From NCBI GenBank assembly GCA_037127315.1, contig JBBBDQ010001124.1, forward strand, positions 3,013,501 to 3,077,500: DNA of 64,000 nucleotides. The letters run 5' to 3'. This stretch comes from Ascarosepion bandense (lineage: Eukaryota; Mollusca; Cephalopoda; Sepiida; Sepiidae). The notes under the pieces were generated by a model, which saw only the letters and a program-made list of their open reading frames with translations, did no database searches and had not been told where the DNA came from. A program made the translations under genes and the position numbers. Shown here one piece after another: positions 1-11,483 of the stretch (the stretch's first letter is position 1; the number at the start of each line of letters is the position of its first letter).

Positions 1-343
1 AAACATCCTACCGAATGTCTGTCTGAGAAAGTAGCAGTTCTGAGATAGTTGTCTGAATGGAACTTACTTCTTACTAATGGAATATAGCCAGTGTGATCTT
101 ATTTTTTGAATTTTTTATTTATTTATTTATTTAATTTTTTTTTTTTTAATTTTGGTTCTTATCTTTTCTGCCTAATTTTTGTTCCTGTTTTGTTACTAAC
201 CTAAGTTCTCTACTTGTCGCTCTTGTAATGCACTGCGACTATGTTTGTGTAAATTGTTCTTAATTATCAAATTTAGGTTTGAATTAAGTTAAAACTTAGT
301 TAACTTCAGGCACACATTTATTCTTTCTTTTTTTTTTTTTTTT
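1..343. other. AT-rich stretch, no gene seen
   Basis: There is no convincing coding signal. The stretch has T-rich runs near 101-148 and 328-343. Bases 30-90 loosely resemble 47060-47115, which suggests a shared old repeat, but the match is weak. Confidence 0.4.
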
Positions 344-775
344 AATTGGAGTAGATAGTACCTTCTATCGCCCGGTCTCACACTCCACCTCCTTCTTTTG
401 GACAGGAGTAGATGTGATTGTCTTGTTTCTTGTTTAGGAAGGTTGATCTCTCTCTTTTTCGGTCTTTATGTCGCTTCGGCTGGAAGCTTTTTGCAGTTGG
501 TGAGTATGGTGGCAATGTCTCTTCATTCTGAGGGTACCGGGTTGGCAGTTTCCTGGTTGCTGCTTCCGACTGGTAGTTAGGAGCCCGAACTCTTGCGTAG
601 CATCTTGAGAGGCTGCTCTGATCAACAGTTGAATAATATCGGTGTTCCTGTAGTGCCATTTTGCACGTGGACGGGCGTCCCTGCATGAATTTCCGATGGG
701 CAACCCCGAGGCCACATTATGCTGTAGGCGGCGCCATTCACCATCCTTCACCTGCTGCAATTAACGACCATCTGA

Positions 776-2116
776 CCCTACTCTAGACCTCTCTCTATCC
801 ACAACTATAACCAGCATGAAATTAAACAAAATAGCAAGCCTAAACCAGCTAGTCGTAAATCGCCCAAACCTATCTGCGTTACCTTCACAAATATACGAGG
901 TATTCGCAGTAACTTTAATAGTGTAGAATCTTTCCTTCTAACAAACTCACCCGATATCTTAGCTATATGTGAGACTAACCTTGACCCTTCTATCCCCTCT
1001 TCAGAGCTGTTCGTTCCTGGTTACCTTCCTCTCTTCAGGAAAGACTCCAATGTCCATATGCATGGGCTTGGTGTATATGTCAGCGAACAACTCCCCCTAG
1101 CCAGGGTCACATCTCTTGAATCCCTTGATCATTCCTTCATGTGCTTCCGTCTCTCACTTCTAAGCTCGGTTAGCTATCTCTTCTTCCTCTACCGCTCCCC
1201 CTCCTCCTCTGACTGTACGGTACTTGATTGCATCTCTACTAATATCGACAGGGCCATTTCTTCTCACCCATCTGCCCATATATTTGTGTTTGGCGATTTT
1301 AACGCCCACCACACCAAGTGGCTTGAAAACTCAGCCACCGACCTTGCTGGGATCCGCACCATGCACTTTTCAATAGCCCAAGCTCTAATGCAAGTGGTGG
1401 ACTTCCCCACGCGTTTCTCTAAAAACCCTAACGGAAGGGACTCTTTACTCGACCTTTGCTTTACCTCCATCCCAGACTCCTGCACTACCAGGCAACTCTG
1501 CCCCCTCGGAAACTCTGACCACGCCGTAGTCTCCGTAAACATATCAATCTGCACTAACTCTACCCAAGAAAACCAGACCAGCAGAATATTATACTGCTAC
1601 CAAAGAGCCGACTGGGACTCGTTCAGGGACTTCCTCTGCAACGTCCCCTGGAACAACGTCTTCGATCTTCCTGTCGAAAACTGTGCCTCCGAAGCTTCCT
1701 CTTGGGTTAAGGCTGGCATCGATGCTTTTATCCCGGGCAGGAAATTCCAACTAAAACCAAATTCGTCCCCCTGGTTCTCACCCGCTTGCTCGGCCGCCAT
1801 TGCCCACCGGAACCATTTCTTCCAGCTCTATCGAAGCTGCTCGTCAAACCAAAACAGGCGCCTTTTCACCTCAGCACGGAATAAGTGTAAAAAAGTACTG
1901 AACGAAGCCAAGAGGGCGTTTGCTACCAGAATTAGGCAACGCATAGCATCCTCTAAGTTTGGCTCCAAAGATTACTGGCGTCTCTGCAAAAGCGTGCTCA
2001 GCAGGAACAAGACTTCAATACCCCCACTAATCAATTTGAAGTTCTCACCTCCCCAGCCGACAAGACTGAATGCTTTGCCCGTAGATTCTCAACCAATTCG
2101 ACACTGGACTCGTTAG
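776..2116 (+). pseudogene. LINE-A copy 1 endonuclease region
   Basis: The frame is open from the base after a TGA (773-775) to 2116, although its first ATG is only at 1058. The peptide carries AP-endonuclease-like landmarks: FTNIRGIRSNF at the start, DILAICETNL, HGLGVYVSE, FGDFNAHHTKWL (metal-binding Asp/Asn region) and GNSDHAVVS (catalytic Asp-His). In a LINE this enzyme nicks the target DNA to prime reverse transcription. The copy at 30319 begins with an ATG where this one reads CAT, so the original start codon appears to be lost here. The end, after about 2035, is out of frame: the last 25 or so residues do not match the other copy, which indicates a frameshift. Confidence 0.85.
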
Positions 2117-3660
2117 GAATACCTACACCAGACTTCCCACCCAGAACTAAGGCTCAACTAAATAACGTCCACATTACACCCTCGCTGGTCGCCAAGATAA
2201 TTGCACAACTTGACCCACACAAAGCGAGCGGCGGTGACGGAATCCCAGTCATAGTACTGAAGAAATGTGCCCCAGAACTCTCCTCTGTCCTCTCTAAACT
2301 CTATAACCTTTGCCTATCTGCTTCCTGCTTTCCTGCCTGTTGGAAGTCCTCCTGCATAGTTCCTATATTTAAGAATTCTGGCGAACCCTCAGACCCCGCC
2401 AATTACTGTCCTATTAGTCTCCTTCCAATCTTTGGCAAAGTTTTCGAAGCCATTATCAACGCCGAGGTGATTCAGCATCTTATGGTCAACGGGCTTCTCT
2501 CTGACAAACAGTACGGGTTTTGCTTCACCAGGTCTACTGCTGATATGCTAACAACCATTACCGAGTACATATACCAGGCACTCGACAAGAATGGTGAAGC
2601 CCGAACCGTTGCCTTGGATATCTCCAAAACATTCGACAGGGTCTGGCATGCTGGCCTCTTGTGCAAACTGCGGAGCTATGGGATAACTGGACATCTGTTT
2701 GACCTCATCCAGTCTTTCCTCTCTAACCGCACATTGAAGGTGGTATTAAATGGGCATGCCTCCCAAAACTACCATACGAACGCGGGCGTCCCTCAAGGTT
2801 CCATCCTAGGTCCCACACTCTTTCTGATCTACATTAATGATCTCCCCGACACCATTAGATCCTAAGTTGGCATGTATGCCGACGACACAACAATCTACTC
2901 TCGCATCGATCAGAAACCAGGTCTGGACGACAGTGAACCTCGCTGCCGTACTTGAAAGGGACCTCCAATCCGTAGTGGCCTGGGGAAGGAAATGGTTGGT
3001 AAATTTCAATGCCTCTAAAACAAAGCTGTTATCAACTAATCACCATAGACAATCGCATCTACCTCCCATTAGCATGGGACAGGCTAGCCTCCCAGAGAGT
3101 AAAGCGGACCTCAAATGGAATGACTATATTGAATCCATTGCCAAATCTGCTGCTATGAAAGTCGGCTCCCTGTGCAGGGCCCAGAAATTTTTCCACCTGA
3201 ATCTATTCTGCACATATACAAATCTACCATCTGCCTGTGTATTGAATATTGCTGCCATATCTGGTCGGGTGCCCCTGCTGCTCTCCTTGAGCTTCTTGAC
3301 AAAATACAAAGGAGGATCTGTAACGTGGTTGATACTGACTTGGCAGACCGGCTGCAGCCGCTCTCTCACCGGCGTGATGTGGCTTCCCTGTGCCTCTTTT
3401 ACAAGTACTTTCATGGCTTCTGCTCCGATGAGCTTAGATCACTGGTGCCGCCTAAGCAGGAATTTACACGAGATACTAGATTAGCAACTAGGTCCCACCC
3501 TTTTACAGTTAAACAAATAAGATGTAACCATAAATTCTACTCCAACAGCTTCTTTTCTCGCGCTTCCCGCCTGTGGAACTCCCTTCCACAAGTCTGCTTT
3601 CCTGACAGTTACAATCTCCAGGTGTTTAAATGTAGGGTCAATAGACACCTATCACACTAA
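2117..3660 (+). pseudogene. LINE-A copy 1 reverse transcriptase and C-terminal region, broken
   Basis: This continues the same element. It has RT motifs DISKTFDRVWHAGLL near 2620-2660 and GVPQGSILGP near 2790, and MYADDTTIYSR near 2872-2905. The DD pair of YADD is the catalytic metal site of RTs. A TAA stop (2863-2865) lies three codons before the YADD motif, and the frame is shifted again after about 2910 and near 3100. The last open piece (3172-3660) holds the C-terminal region with FYKYFHGFCSDEL and RLWNSLPQVCFPD, typical of the tail domain in CR1/Jockey-like elements. Confidence 0.85.
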
Positions 3661-3850
3661 CTCCCAACTATTCTCAGAACACTCTCATCTACCCAACCCT
3701 CATTCTCGGTATCCTTACCCGCCTATCACCCACCCTCTGACATTTCCTATATTTAAGCAGCCTTTCTCCACTCTACGTAGCCCCCTGCGCAGTAGTGGCA
3801 GTGACATGCCTTGCTCGGGGTGAAACGCTTATAAAAAAAAATAAAAAATA

Positions 3851-4755
3851 CAGAGGGAATGAAGATGATTCATCTTTGTGTATGTGGCATAGTAAATCTC
3901 AATTGTGAAGGCCAGAGTTAGTGGAACCAAAGAATGTAGCTTGCTGTGTTTGAAAACATCTTCATTTGATAATCTTTTTCTTTTCTTTTTGTCCACATAA
4001 TAATTTTATTTTATTTTAATTTTTAAAATTGTTTTATATATATTCACTGAAAAGAATATTTTTTTCCTTGTATTATTTGTTCTGCATTAGCTTGTGTGGT
4101 AAGTATATTGAGTCTACTGGAGAAGGGATTGTGATGTTGAAAAACTTGAAACTTCAGATGATCCTAGTTATCACTGATGATACTCTCTCCCTGTTATATC
4201 AGAAAGTATATTTTGCAAAATAAAATATCAAATTTTATTTTCATGATCAAATTAGTATTAGTCATCAGATATTGGTAACACTTTCAGGATATACATGCCT
4301 ATATTTCCTGTGAGTTTCAGTTTAGAAGACCTATCCTGGTTTTGGTGAATATCAAGTTTTATACATGCAAATATTTTTTTTTTCCAAAGTTCGAAAAGTA
4401 AGAGCCATAGAAACACATTTGAACACCATATCCTACCTATAAATTGTCTTGTTTACTTGTCCATGACATTCTGTGGCCTTCAAAAGTCTTTCATTGATTT
4501 ATTTTTTGTTAATTTTCTATTTCAACTTCAACATTACTTGCAGTAATTTTTATTGCTCACAGACATCTTTGATTAAACATTTTCCTATACATTTCTTTTT
4601 ATGGTGGGCTGTAAGTTTTTGGTTGAATTCATGGCTGATGACATTCAATTACCTCAACTTGGTATCTATTCTGATGACAAACATTTATTCCTGTCTTAAG
4701 TTTGATATGGTCAAATTAGCAGCTGATCCCAAAAATGAAATGTTATTTTGTTAAC
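3851..4755. other. AT-rich stretch, no gene seen
   Basis: There is no recognisable protein or repeat. Short open frames such as 4473-4754 (+) have a low-complexity hydrophobic composition and no start context or splice signals worth calling. Confidence 0.4.
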
Positions 4756-5890
4756 TAGGGCATGGAATGGTTTGTTCATTTTAATGCTCTAAAACAAAAC
4801 TACTCTATTAATCATCTGAGAGAAACTGTTCTTCCTTCTATCAGTATGGCTGATGCTATCCTCCAGGAGAGTAACATGTCACACCTTCTTGGGCTAAAGT
4901 TTTTCACTGAATGGAAAGTGTGGCTAGAGAACTGAAGGAAAATGCAAATAAAGACAGATGACTTACTGTAGGCACAAAGGCTTTGCACTGAACATAAAAA
5001 AAAAATTGAGAGGGAGGGGAAAAAAGATGGCTGCTCATAGGATGAATATTTTAGAATGTTACATTTTCACAAATACAATATTTTGCTGGAAACATGCAAA
5101 ATTCTAACTGTTGAAAAGAGAATAAAAATTGAATTATTAATGGGAGAAGAGATAATTGTTTTACATTTTACAGCTGTCACTTAGCCAACTGTGGATTTTC
5201 TGCAAATGGTAAAAGATTGAGAGATAAACAGACCAAGAGATTTATTATTGTCAAAGCAAACATCAAAGAACCAATGAAAAAGACTGTTAAATTGAAACTC
5301 TCACAAACTACAAAAAGATTATAACAAATTCATTGCTAGGTTTGCTGCTAGAAAAGTTAGTTCACTGTATCATGCTAGAAAATTTTTCTCACCAGAATCT
5401 GTCTTGTATATCTACAAGCTTACCATTTTTCCATGCTTAGAATATTTATGCCACACATGGTCTAGTTCTGCTGCTATATATTTAGAGATTCTTGATAAAA
5501 GCCAAAGAATTTACAATATTATTGGTCCTGACCTGTCATCTTTTCTACCACCATAATGTAGCTTCCTTATTCCTTTTCTATAAATACTTTCATGATAATA
5601 GTTCTGATGAACTTTCCTCTTTATGAATTTAAGTGCAGTTCTAGATTGGCAACAAGGTCTTATCGTTTTGCAGTTGAAATGGCTAGATGTAACCTTAAGT
5701 TCTATACGAGCAATTCTTTCTGCACTTCTCAGTTATGGAACTCTCTTCCAGCTTATTGCTTTCCAATCAAGTTTGATTTCCAAAACATTTAAATGCAATC
5801 TCAATTATTACCTTCTGTCCTCTTATTGTTCTCACTTCTTAATGTTTTTATTTGTTCTTTACCACTTATTACACCCTTTGCATCTTAGTG
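4756..5890 (+). pseudogene. LINE-A-related RT relic
   Basis: In mixed frames the sequence reads WFVHFNALK, PSISMADAILQESN, then after an unrelated gap (about 4925-5340) KFFSPESVLYIYK, LEYLCHTWSSSAA and finally CSSRLATRSYRFAVEMARCN followed by LWNSLPAYCFP. Each block aligns in order with the 3' half of LINE-A (LVNFNASKTKLLS, FPPESILHIYKST, RLWNSLP). It is strongly diverged, so it is an old copy or a sister subfamily. Confidence 0.7.
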
Positions 5891-6465
5891 GCCCTGTTGC
5901 CGTGATTGAAGTAAAAAAAAAAAATAGTATCTTTGAAAATATTTTTGGCAAAGTGGGCTATTGTATGCATTTCTGCACAAACTGTGATGGCAACCAAGGT
6001 CTGCTGAATATATATACAGCTCACTATGTTTACAGATTTGTCTCAATATATGATCAAACTTAAAGAATACTGAGAAAGGCTTCTGGTTGGGAAGTAGTAA
6101 AATATTATGATTCTCACTTAATTGGCAATGCTTTCCTTCAACTTCAGGAAAATGAACTACTGGTATTTCACTAACTTCCAGACATGGAAAAATGACCCCA
6201 AGACACTCACTACCTGACTGATTAATGACTGCTAGTCCTTTCATTGACAACTCATTATATGGATACTGGCTGAAGGACCCACTATCCCTATCTATCCACT
6301 TGTGTTCCACCAACCAGAAAAGGGGATCGCTCATTTAGCTTTTGGGTGGTCAGTTTTTCAAAGTTGTCTACTTTTATAATTAATTAAAATCAGTTTCCAC
6401 ATACTTCTTTGTCCAAATTACACATTTCTCTCTGATGTTTAAAGATACTAGTTTGGTTGCTTTTG
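5891..6465. other. No recognised gene; one unexplained 149-codon frame on the minus strand
   Basis: The minus-strand frame 6334-5885 is unusually long for this base composition. It reads FWLVEHKWIDRDSGSF near its start and ends in a low-complexity tail. I do not recognise it. It lacks obvious splice sites and may be chance or a relic. Confidence 0.25.
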
Positions 6466-6655
6466 TTTTTTAGCCAATAACTCTTGCAAATCGCCTGAAG
6501 ACACCACTCATGGTAGAAACCTAGGTCACATAATAACTCGTTTACAAATGGAAAATATTCAAAAGTTCTACAATATAATTGTATTGAACACTTTTTAATA
6601 CAAATGTTGCACTGGTCTAACCTTATGACCAGAAACTAAGTAATTAAACAAGCTA
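6466..6655 (+). repeat. Dispersed repeat R2, copy 1
   Basis: About 120 bases (6535-6655, from AATAACTCGTTTACAAATGG to AGAAACTAAGTAATTAAACA) match 15117-15236 in the same orientation. The preceding 60-70 bases match 15049-15113 only as the reverse complement. So the repeat exists in two arrangements. A (TA)n tract follows directly at 6656-6672. Confidence 0.75.
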
Positions 6656-6837
6656 ATATATATATATATATGTAAACTTGTCGTTATACTCGTTTCGAAA
6701 AACCCTCAGAGTACATACGTGGAAGGAAAAAATGGTTAAAAAAAAAAAAAATAGAACGAGCTAAGCACTCGAACATCAAAGTACGTAGCTCAAAGAAAAC
6801 TAAAACAAAAAGCGCTCAATACGCAAGTAGAGCAAAC

Positions 6838-6969
6838 TAACTAACCTAGAGAGCCAACAAACCTACCAAGGTTTTACCAAATTGGATCTTCAAGGAAAGT
6901 TGGCCAATTTTCCCTGAAGATCCAATTTGGTGAAACCTTGGTAGGTTCGTTGGCTCTCTAGGTTAGTTA
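6838..6969. repeat. Near-perfect 132-bp palindrome, no spacer
   Basis: Bases 6838-6903 are the reverse complement of 6904-6969 with only four mismatches in 66 pairs. The centre is TTGGCCAA. No loop separates the arms. I found no obvious target duplication. Confidence 0.9.
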
Positions 6970-7450
6970 TATATATGGCACAGTGACTGTTAGTAGTAAT
7001 AAAATAGTGATCAATGTATAACAGAGCTAAAATTTATACTAATAATAAATATAACATTGTGTTCCTGTATAAATGTATATTCATTGTGTGTGTGTGTGTA
7101 TGAAAATTCAGATATAACTAAAAATAAATCTGTAAAAAATATGAATAAAGACAAAAAATCTTCTCTTAGCTGATGAACTTCATCAAGGCAAATGTAAGGA
7201 TTTTATTTTGCAACAAGTATTTCTAAGTAAAAAATTTAATTACTTTTTCAGCATTTTTAAAATTTAAAAATTCATAAATATACATTAGGTTAACTGAAAG
7301 TCATGGTTTAAGGATGCTAAGTGACGTAATTTAATGTCTAATTACTTGAAAATAGTATTTTTTTAAATTTTTTTTTTATAATGTAATTGTTTATATTATT
7401 TTAGTTTGAGAAATTAATTTTTGTATTTTAAATAATAGGTTTTGAATTTA

Positions 7451-7483
<33 letters not shown>

Positions 7484-8009
7484 CCTGATTTATAAAACTT
7501 TTCATAGTCATGCATGTCGACTTGAGAGAGTATCTTTTAGGAAAAGGAGATATTTGAAAAAATCTGGGGTACAGATTTATATTTTGGTAAGTTTCAATAA
7601 AAAAGTTCTTGATAGTGCTCCTATCCAAGTAAGTCACTTTCTCTTTTACTTATTATATTCTGGTTGAACTTATTTCTATGTATGGCTAATGCATTTCATA
7701 GATTGTTATACATAAGATAAAAAAAATAATATAAATAATAATTATAAAATAAAAAAATTCATCAAAATTTATTAAACATTAAATTACATCACTTGGCATC
7801 CTCCATCACTTACCTTGACTTTCACTTAATCTAAAGAATATTTATGAGCATTCTTAAATTTAAAATTCTAAAATAAAATCAACAGCATTTGCCTTGCTAA
7901 AATCTCTCATAGGATGAACCCCCCCCCTCTCTGTTATATTCTTCTCACCTTGAAATCCATAAGATTGTCATTATTTTTAGCACCTATTTTAATAGGGGTT
8001 ATTGATTTG

Positions 8010-8010
<1 letters not shown>
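6970..8010. other. AT-rich stretch, no gene seen
   Basis: The stretch holds a GTGTGT tract near 7086, a run of about 30 T near 7454-7483 and low-complexity A/T sequence. No protein or repeat family is recognised. Confidence 0.4.

Positions 8011-8046
<36 letters not shown>
8011..8046. repeat. (TA)n microsatellite
   Basis: This is an alternating TA tract. It abuts the 3' end of the minus-strand SINE at 8047. Confidence 0.9.
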
Positions 8047-8049
<3 letters not shown>

Positions 8050-8183
8050 ATCCGCAGACGGATCTGTTTCGCCATATCACAGCTCATCAGTACGGTTAGA
8101 CTCCGATTACTTTTTTACCCAGGATTGAAACCTGACCGAAATGGCATCAGTCGGTGACTCTACCCCTGGGCTATGGGCGTTCA
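8047..8183 (-). mobile_element. tRNA-derived SINE, family 2, copy 1
   Basis: Read on the minus strand, it starts GCCCATAGC and includes a pol III A box (TAGCCCAGGGGTAGA) and a B box in GGTTTCAATCCTGGG. It ends GGATGACTATATA and runs into a (TA)n tail. The copy at 60543 matches end to end, so this is a transposed family and not a tRNA gene. Confidence 0.85.
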
Positions 8184-8885
8184 GTGGAAGTAAGCAGACT
8201 TTTTTAGCACATATCATTATACGCACCCAATAGTTAGAGCGCTCTAATTCATTTCACTGAATGAGCGATGCGTACATGCCAGAATAGCTATTGTTTATCA
8301 AAGTCTATTTTTCCAGAGTACTCAATTAGGGTGCGAGAGCGTAAATATTGTTATCCGCAGACAGATAGGAAGTGTTTTTCTGTTTGCTATATAACACCAA
8401 CAGATAATTCACAGAACTGTTAAATTTAGTTTAGATAGTGAAAGAGGGAGCCATTTCTTCTGTTTCTGTCAGTATAGAATTTTTTCTTTTATTCATATCA
8501 AAAGAAAAATATTTTTGCTTTACAAAAGTAATTTCACTTAACAATTTTACCAAAATATATTTTCTACTTCTCATAGTATTTTTTATATTGGAAACATTTC
8601 AAGAACAAATTAAATCAATTTAGTTTTTGATAGTAATTACTTCAGAAGTTAATGTACTTGAACTTTGTACAAAGGAATGATATAAATTTTTAATTAACAA
8701 GGATTCAAAAATGGACTTAGTTACTAATTTCATTTGTTATTAGTTTCCTCTTTTCAATCATCTTTTGTATGTCACAATTTTTGTCATATTTTCTTACTTC
8801 ACATTTTAAAATCATAACACTTTAAATTGAATATAATTGGATATAAGAAATATATAACCATTTTAGACAAAAAAGGTGGAGAGAA
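8184..8885. other. AT-rich stretch, no gene seen
   Basis: Bases 8351-8370 repeat the TTATCCGCAGACAGAT motif of the family 2 SINE end, so a SINE fragment may start there. Nothing else is recognised. Confidence 0.35.
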
Positions 8886-8989
8886 AAGTTAAAAATGAGT
8901 AAGACTGATATTAGAAAAGACTTGAAGGAATGTGTTCTTGGATACTGTCAAAATATATGAAAGAACTCTTGTCATTAAACTGAAAGAAA

Positions 8990-9632
8990 AGCTTTTCAAC
9001 CTATCCATTATAGTTGTTTATGCATGGACAGCAGAGAGTACAGAAGAGGAAATTGAAATGTTTCACTGTATACTAGACAATGCCAAGGCTTAAAACAAAT
9101 TGCAAGAAATTACAATCATCATGAGACCTGAATGCCAAAATAGGAAAGGAGAGGGATGGGGAAATAATTGGCAAATTCAGACTAGGAACTTAGAATGAAT
9201 GCAGAGAGAAATAGGTCCAGTGGTGTACAGCGAAGTAACCAACATTTGGTTTCAAAAACACCTAGGACATAAATAGAAATGGAGAAGCCCAAGTGGAGAG
9301 GAGAGAAAAAAAAAACCCTATATAACTATCAATGAGAAATTCAGGAATGCGGTTTTACACTCCAAAACATACCCAAGTGTTGACTATGGAAGTGACAACC
9401 TTCCAGTGCTTTTGCAAACTTAGTGGAACAACGGAAAATTGAAGTAAGCCAAGGCACTACCCATATTGCAATATGACAGGCTCTTGTATGACTCAAATGT
9501 GAAGGAGAAATATAAGGACAGTATTAAAAGGTAGATACAATGGACAGCATGAAACTAGAAGTAGGACACATTAAAAGTTTTAGTAAAACCATCAATGAAG
9601 AACATACCAAAGAATTGACAAATGTTACGTGT
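8990..9632 (+). pseudogene. LINE-B copy 1 endonuclease fragment
   Basis: This fragment is readable as an AP-endonuclease-like domain with frameshifts and stops. Visible blocks are VVYAWTAESTEEEIEMFH, QEITIIM, TNIWFQKHLG and ITINEKFRNAVLHSKTYPS. The Asp and His of the catalytic site are not both readable. It is interrupted directly after about 9630 by a SINE. Confidence 0.7.
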
Positions 9633-9633
9633 T

Positions 9634-9933
9634 AAGTTGTCAGTTACGTGCCATACATGATACACGCTTGGGCGATCATGTCTCGAAAGAGACGTGACTG
9701 ACTGGGTAGAAGATTATCCCGCAGTAGGTTGCCATTGCTTTCTGTGGTAGACTGGTTGCCGACCAAGGCTATAGAACCCAATCTGTCCTGTTATTTAACC
9801 CGTAACTGGAAGGAATAGATGGATTAATACTTTTCCCAAGGGTATTTGCGCATAAGTGAATGCAATGAATTTAGCTGGAATTCGAACTTGGCTCCCCAAT
9901 TTCTCATTCCGAGCCAATATCCAATGCACCACA
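9634..9933 (-). mobile_element. tRNA-derived SINE, family 1, copy 1
   Basis: On the minus strand it reads GTGGTGCATTGGATATTGGC (A box region) and then AGTTCGAATTCCAGC (B box). A body follows that contains CTGTCCTGTTAT on the plus strand and ends near GGCACGTAACTGAC. The family recurs at least five more times in the window. It resembles tRNA-related SINEs known from octopus and other cephalopods; I cannot assign the published name. Confidence 0.9.
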
Positions 9934-9943
9934 AAATTCATTA

Positions 9944-10620
9944 AGGTGTAACAAAAAAAAAAAAATGATTGCCCAAAACTCTGAGCTAAATCGCAGGCAA
10001 ATATTTAATTTACAAAAAACACCAAATAAAATATTTACAAATATACAATTTTTGTTGCATTCAAAACAAGAAACATCGTTTACGACTGGCAAGTGTTACA
10101 AGGAGAGAAGGGGAAGGTAAGGTGTCAAGTATCTTGCCCCGTTAAGCTAGCGAAGTAGTCTAAGTGCCATACTTTGTGGAAATCCTCAAATGTGTATGTA
10201 AAGAATAATTTCCAGTATGGCCAATGAAAGAGTCAAAAATTTCTATTTACCCACTTAGTTCCATGAGGTTCTCTTTCAGGTTTTAGTTGGTTGGCAACTT
10301 TTTGTAGAGATTCTTTTGGCTGGATATACAAATCCTAAATCAGGCTGAAGTTAATAATGTCAGAAAATCCTTTTAACAACTAACTACTCTCTTCCCAAAA
10401 CCTATTTTTATAGGGGCTAACACCTAATTTGCATATCTAATTCTCTAGATTTTATTGGAATATACTGGAAATTCTAGAATCTTCCAAAATGTTCTATTTC
10501 TAATTTCTCTATTTAACAACTACCTCATTAATTAAAACTTTTTTGTAATAACAAGTGGGACTCAATAGAATCCCTTACGATAACTTTTTAGATATTAATA
10601 TTTTCATATATAAATTCATC
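9944..10620. repeat. Unclassified insertion in LINE-B (R3), solo-LTR-like
   Basis: This block separates the endonuclease and RT halves of LINE-B copy 1, so it is an insertion. Its first 150 bases (TGTAACA... to about 10095) recur at 38911-39055 with high similarity. It begins TGTAACA and a GTAACA lies at its right end (10625), which would fit a solo LTR, but I could not find a clear target duplication. Confidence 0.45.
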
Positions 10621-11267
10621 CTCGTAACACAAAGAAAAAATGACTGGCTGATTAATGAAATTTTAAGCCTAATGAAAAAGAGACAAAAAACAATGCCAAG
10701 GTAGAACACAGAATATAGGACTCTGAACAAAAAGATTAAGAATAAATGCAGACAGGCTAAAGAGGAATGCAGAAATAGAAAAACTGAATATCACAGATAA
10801 AGCAGATCTGCATGAAAACAATAAGAGAACTAACAGGAGAAAAGACCTGCTTCTCAACAGGACACATAAAATCCAAGGATGGGCTACTGATATTAAAGAA
10901 AAAAAAATACTTAAGAGATGGAACAAATACATTAGAGAATTGTCAGCCTTAGATGATTTTGACATTGTCAAGATTATAGACATAATAAATGAAATATATA
11001 ACAATGGTGTTATACCAGAAGACCCAAGTAAATTCATTTTCATAGAACTTCCTAAAAAGCCAGATGCAAACAAATATGAATTCCATTAAACAATCAGCCT
11101 AATGAACTATATACCAAAATTTATCTGAATTCTTATGAACAGGATATACAAGAGTATCAGAATGGAAATTGGACAAGAACAGAAGAACAGTGTGTTTGTT
11201 AAAGGCACTGAAACAAGCAATGCAATATTTATGTTTAGAATGATATCGGAAAGAGCAATACAAATTC

Positions 11268-11474
11268 TTTTTTTTTTTTTTTTTAAATCATATCACTCCA
11301 AGCAAGGCGGTAATGCCACTGATGCGCAGGGGGCTACGTAAGAGTAAGAAGATTGGAAAAGAGAAAACCGGAAACCACATCCTAACCAGGGAATAAGGGA
11401 TGAGCCTCTTCACCTGTTCAATAGACGTGGGTGGAGTGTGAACCGGGCGATTAGTTTAGTCTATCTACTCCAAT
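11268..11474 (-). mobile_element. Short LINE-A-derived non-autonomous element, copy 1
   Basis: Read on the minus strand, it starts AATTGGAGTAGATAG and continues with CGCCCGGTTCACACTCC, exactly like the LINE-A 5' end. About 120 bases later it jumps to the LINE-A 3' end (AATCTTCTTAC, GTAGCCCCCTGC, CCGCCTTGCTTGG) and a poly(A) tail, here the T run at 11268-11284. The whole protein-coding part is missing. The copy at 26299 has the same junction. It sits inside LINE-B copy 1, so it is younger than that insertion. Confidence 0.85.
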
Positions 11475-11483
11475 TGAATGCAG

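Larger units (their letters stand above)
344..3850 (+). mobile_element. LINE-A copy 1, non-LTR retrotransposon (Jockey/CR1-like), inactive
   Basis: This is a nearly full-length non-LTR retrotransposon. It starts with AATTGGAGTAGATAG and a 5' UTR that is shared with the copy at 29905. One long reading region then encodes an AP-type endonuclease, a reverse transcriptase and a C-terminal domain with LWNSLP. The 3' end has GTAGCCCCCTGC, then CCTTGCTCGGGG and an A-rich tail. The reading frame is broken several times, so it cannot move by itself. The RT motifs (DISKTFDRVW, GVPQGSILGP, YADDTTIY) fit the Jockey/CR1 group. The exact clade is not decided here. Confidence 0.9.

Noticed and set aside
4473..4754. 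Small membrane protein gene
   Set aside because: The composition is that of random AT-rich DNA (F, L, S, N). There is no homology or supporting signal.
5885..6334. C-type-lectin-like exon on the minus strand
   Set aside because: The WIDRDSG part hints at such a fold, but the expected cysteine spacing, WND-type motif and splice sites are absent.
7428..7637. Lysine-rich small protein on the minus strand
   Set aside because: The lysines come from a long T/A homopolymer run.
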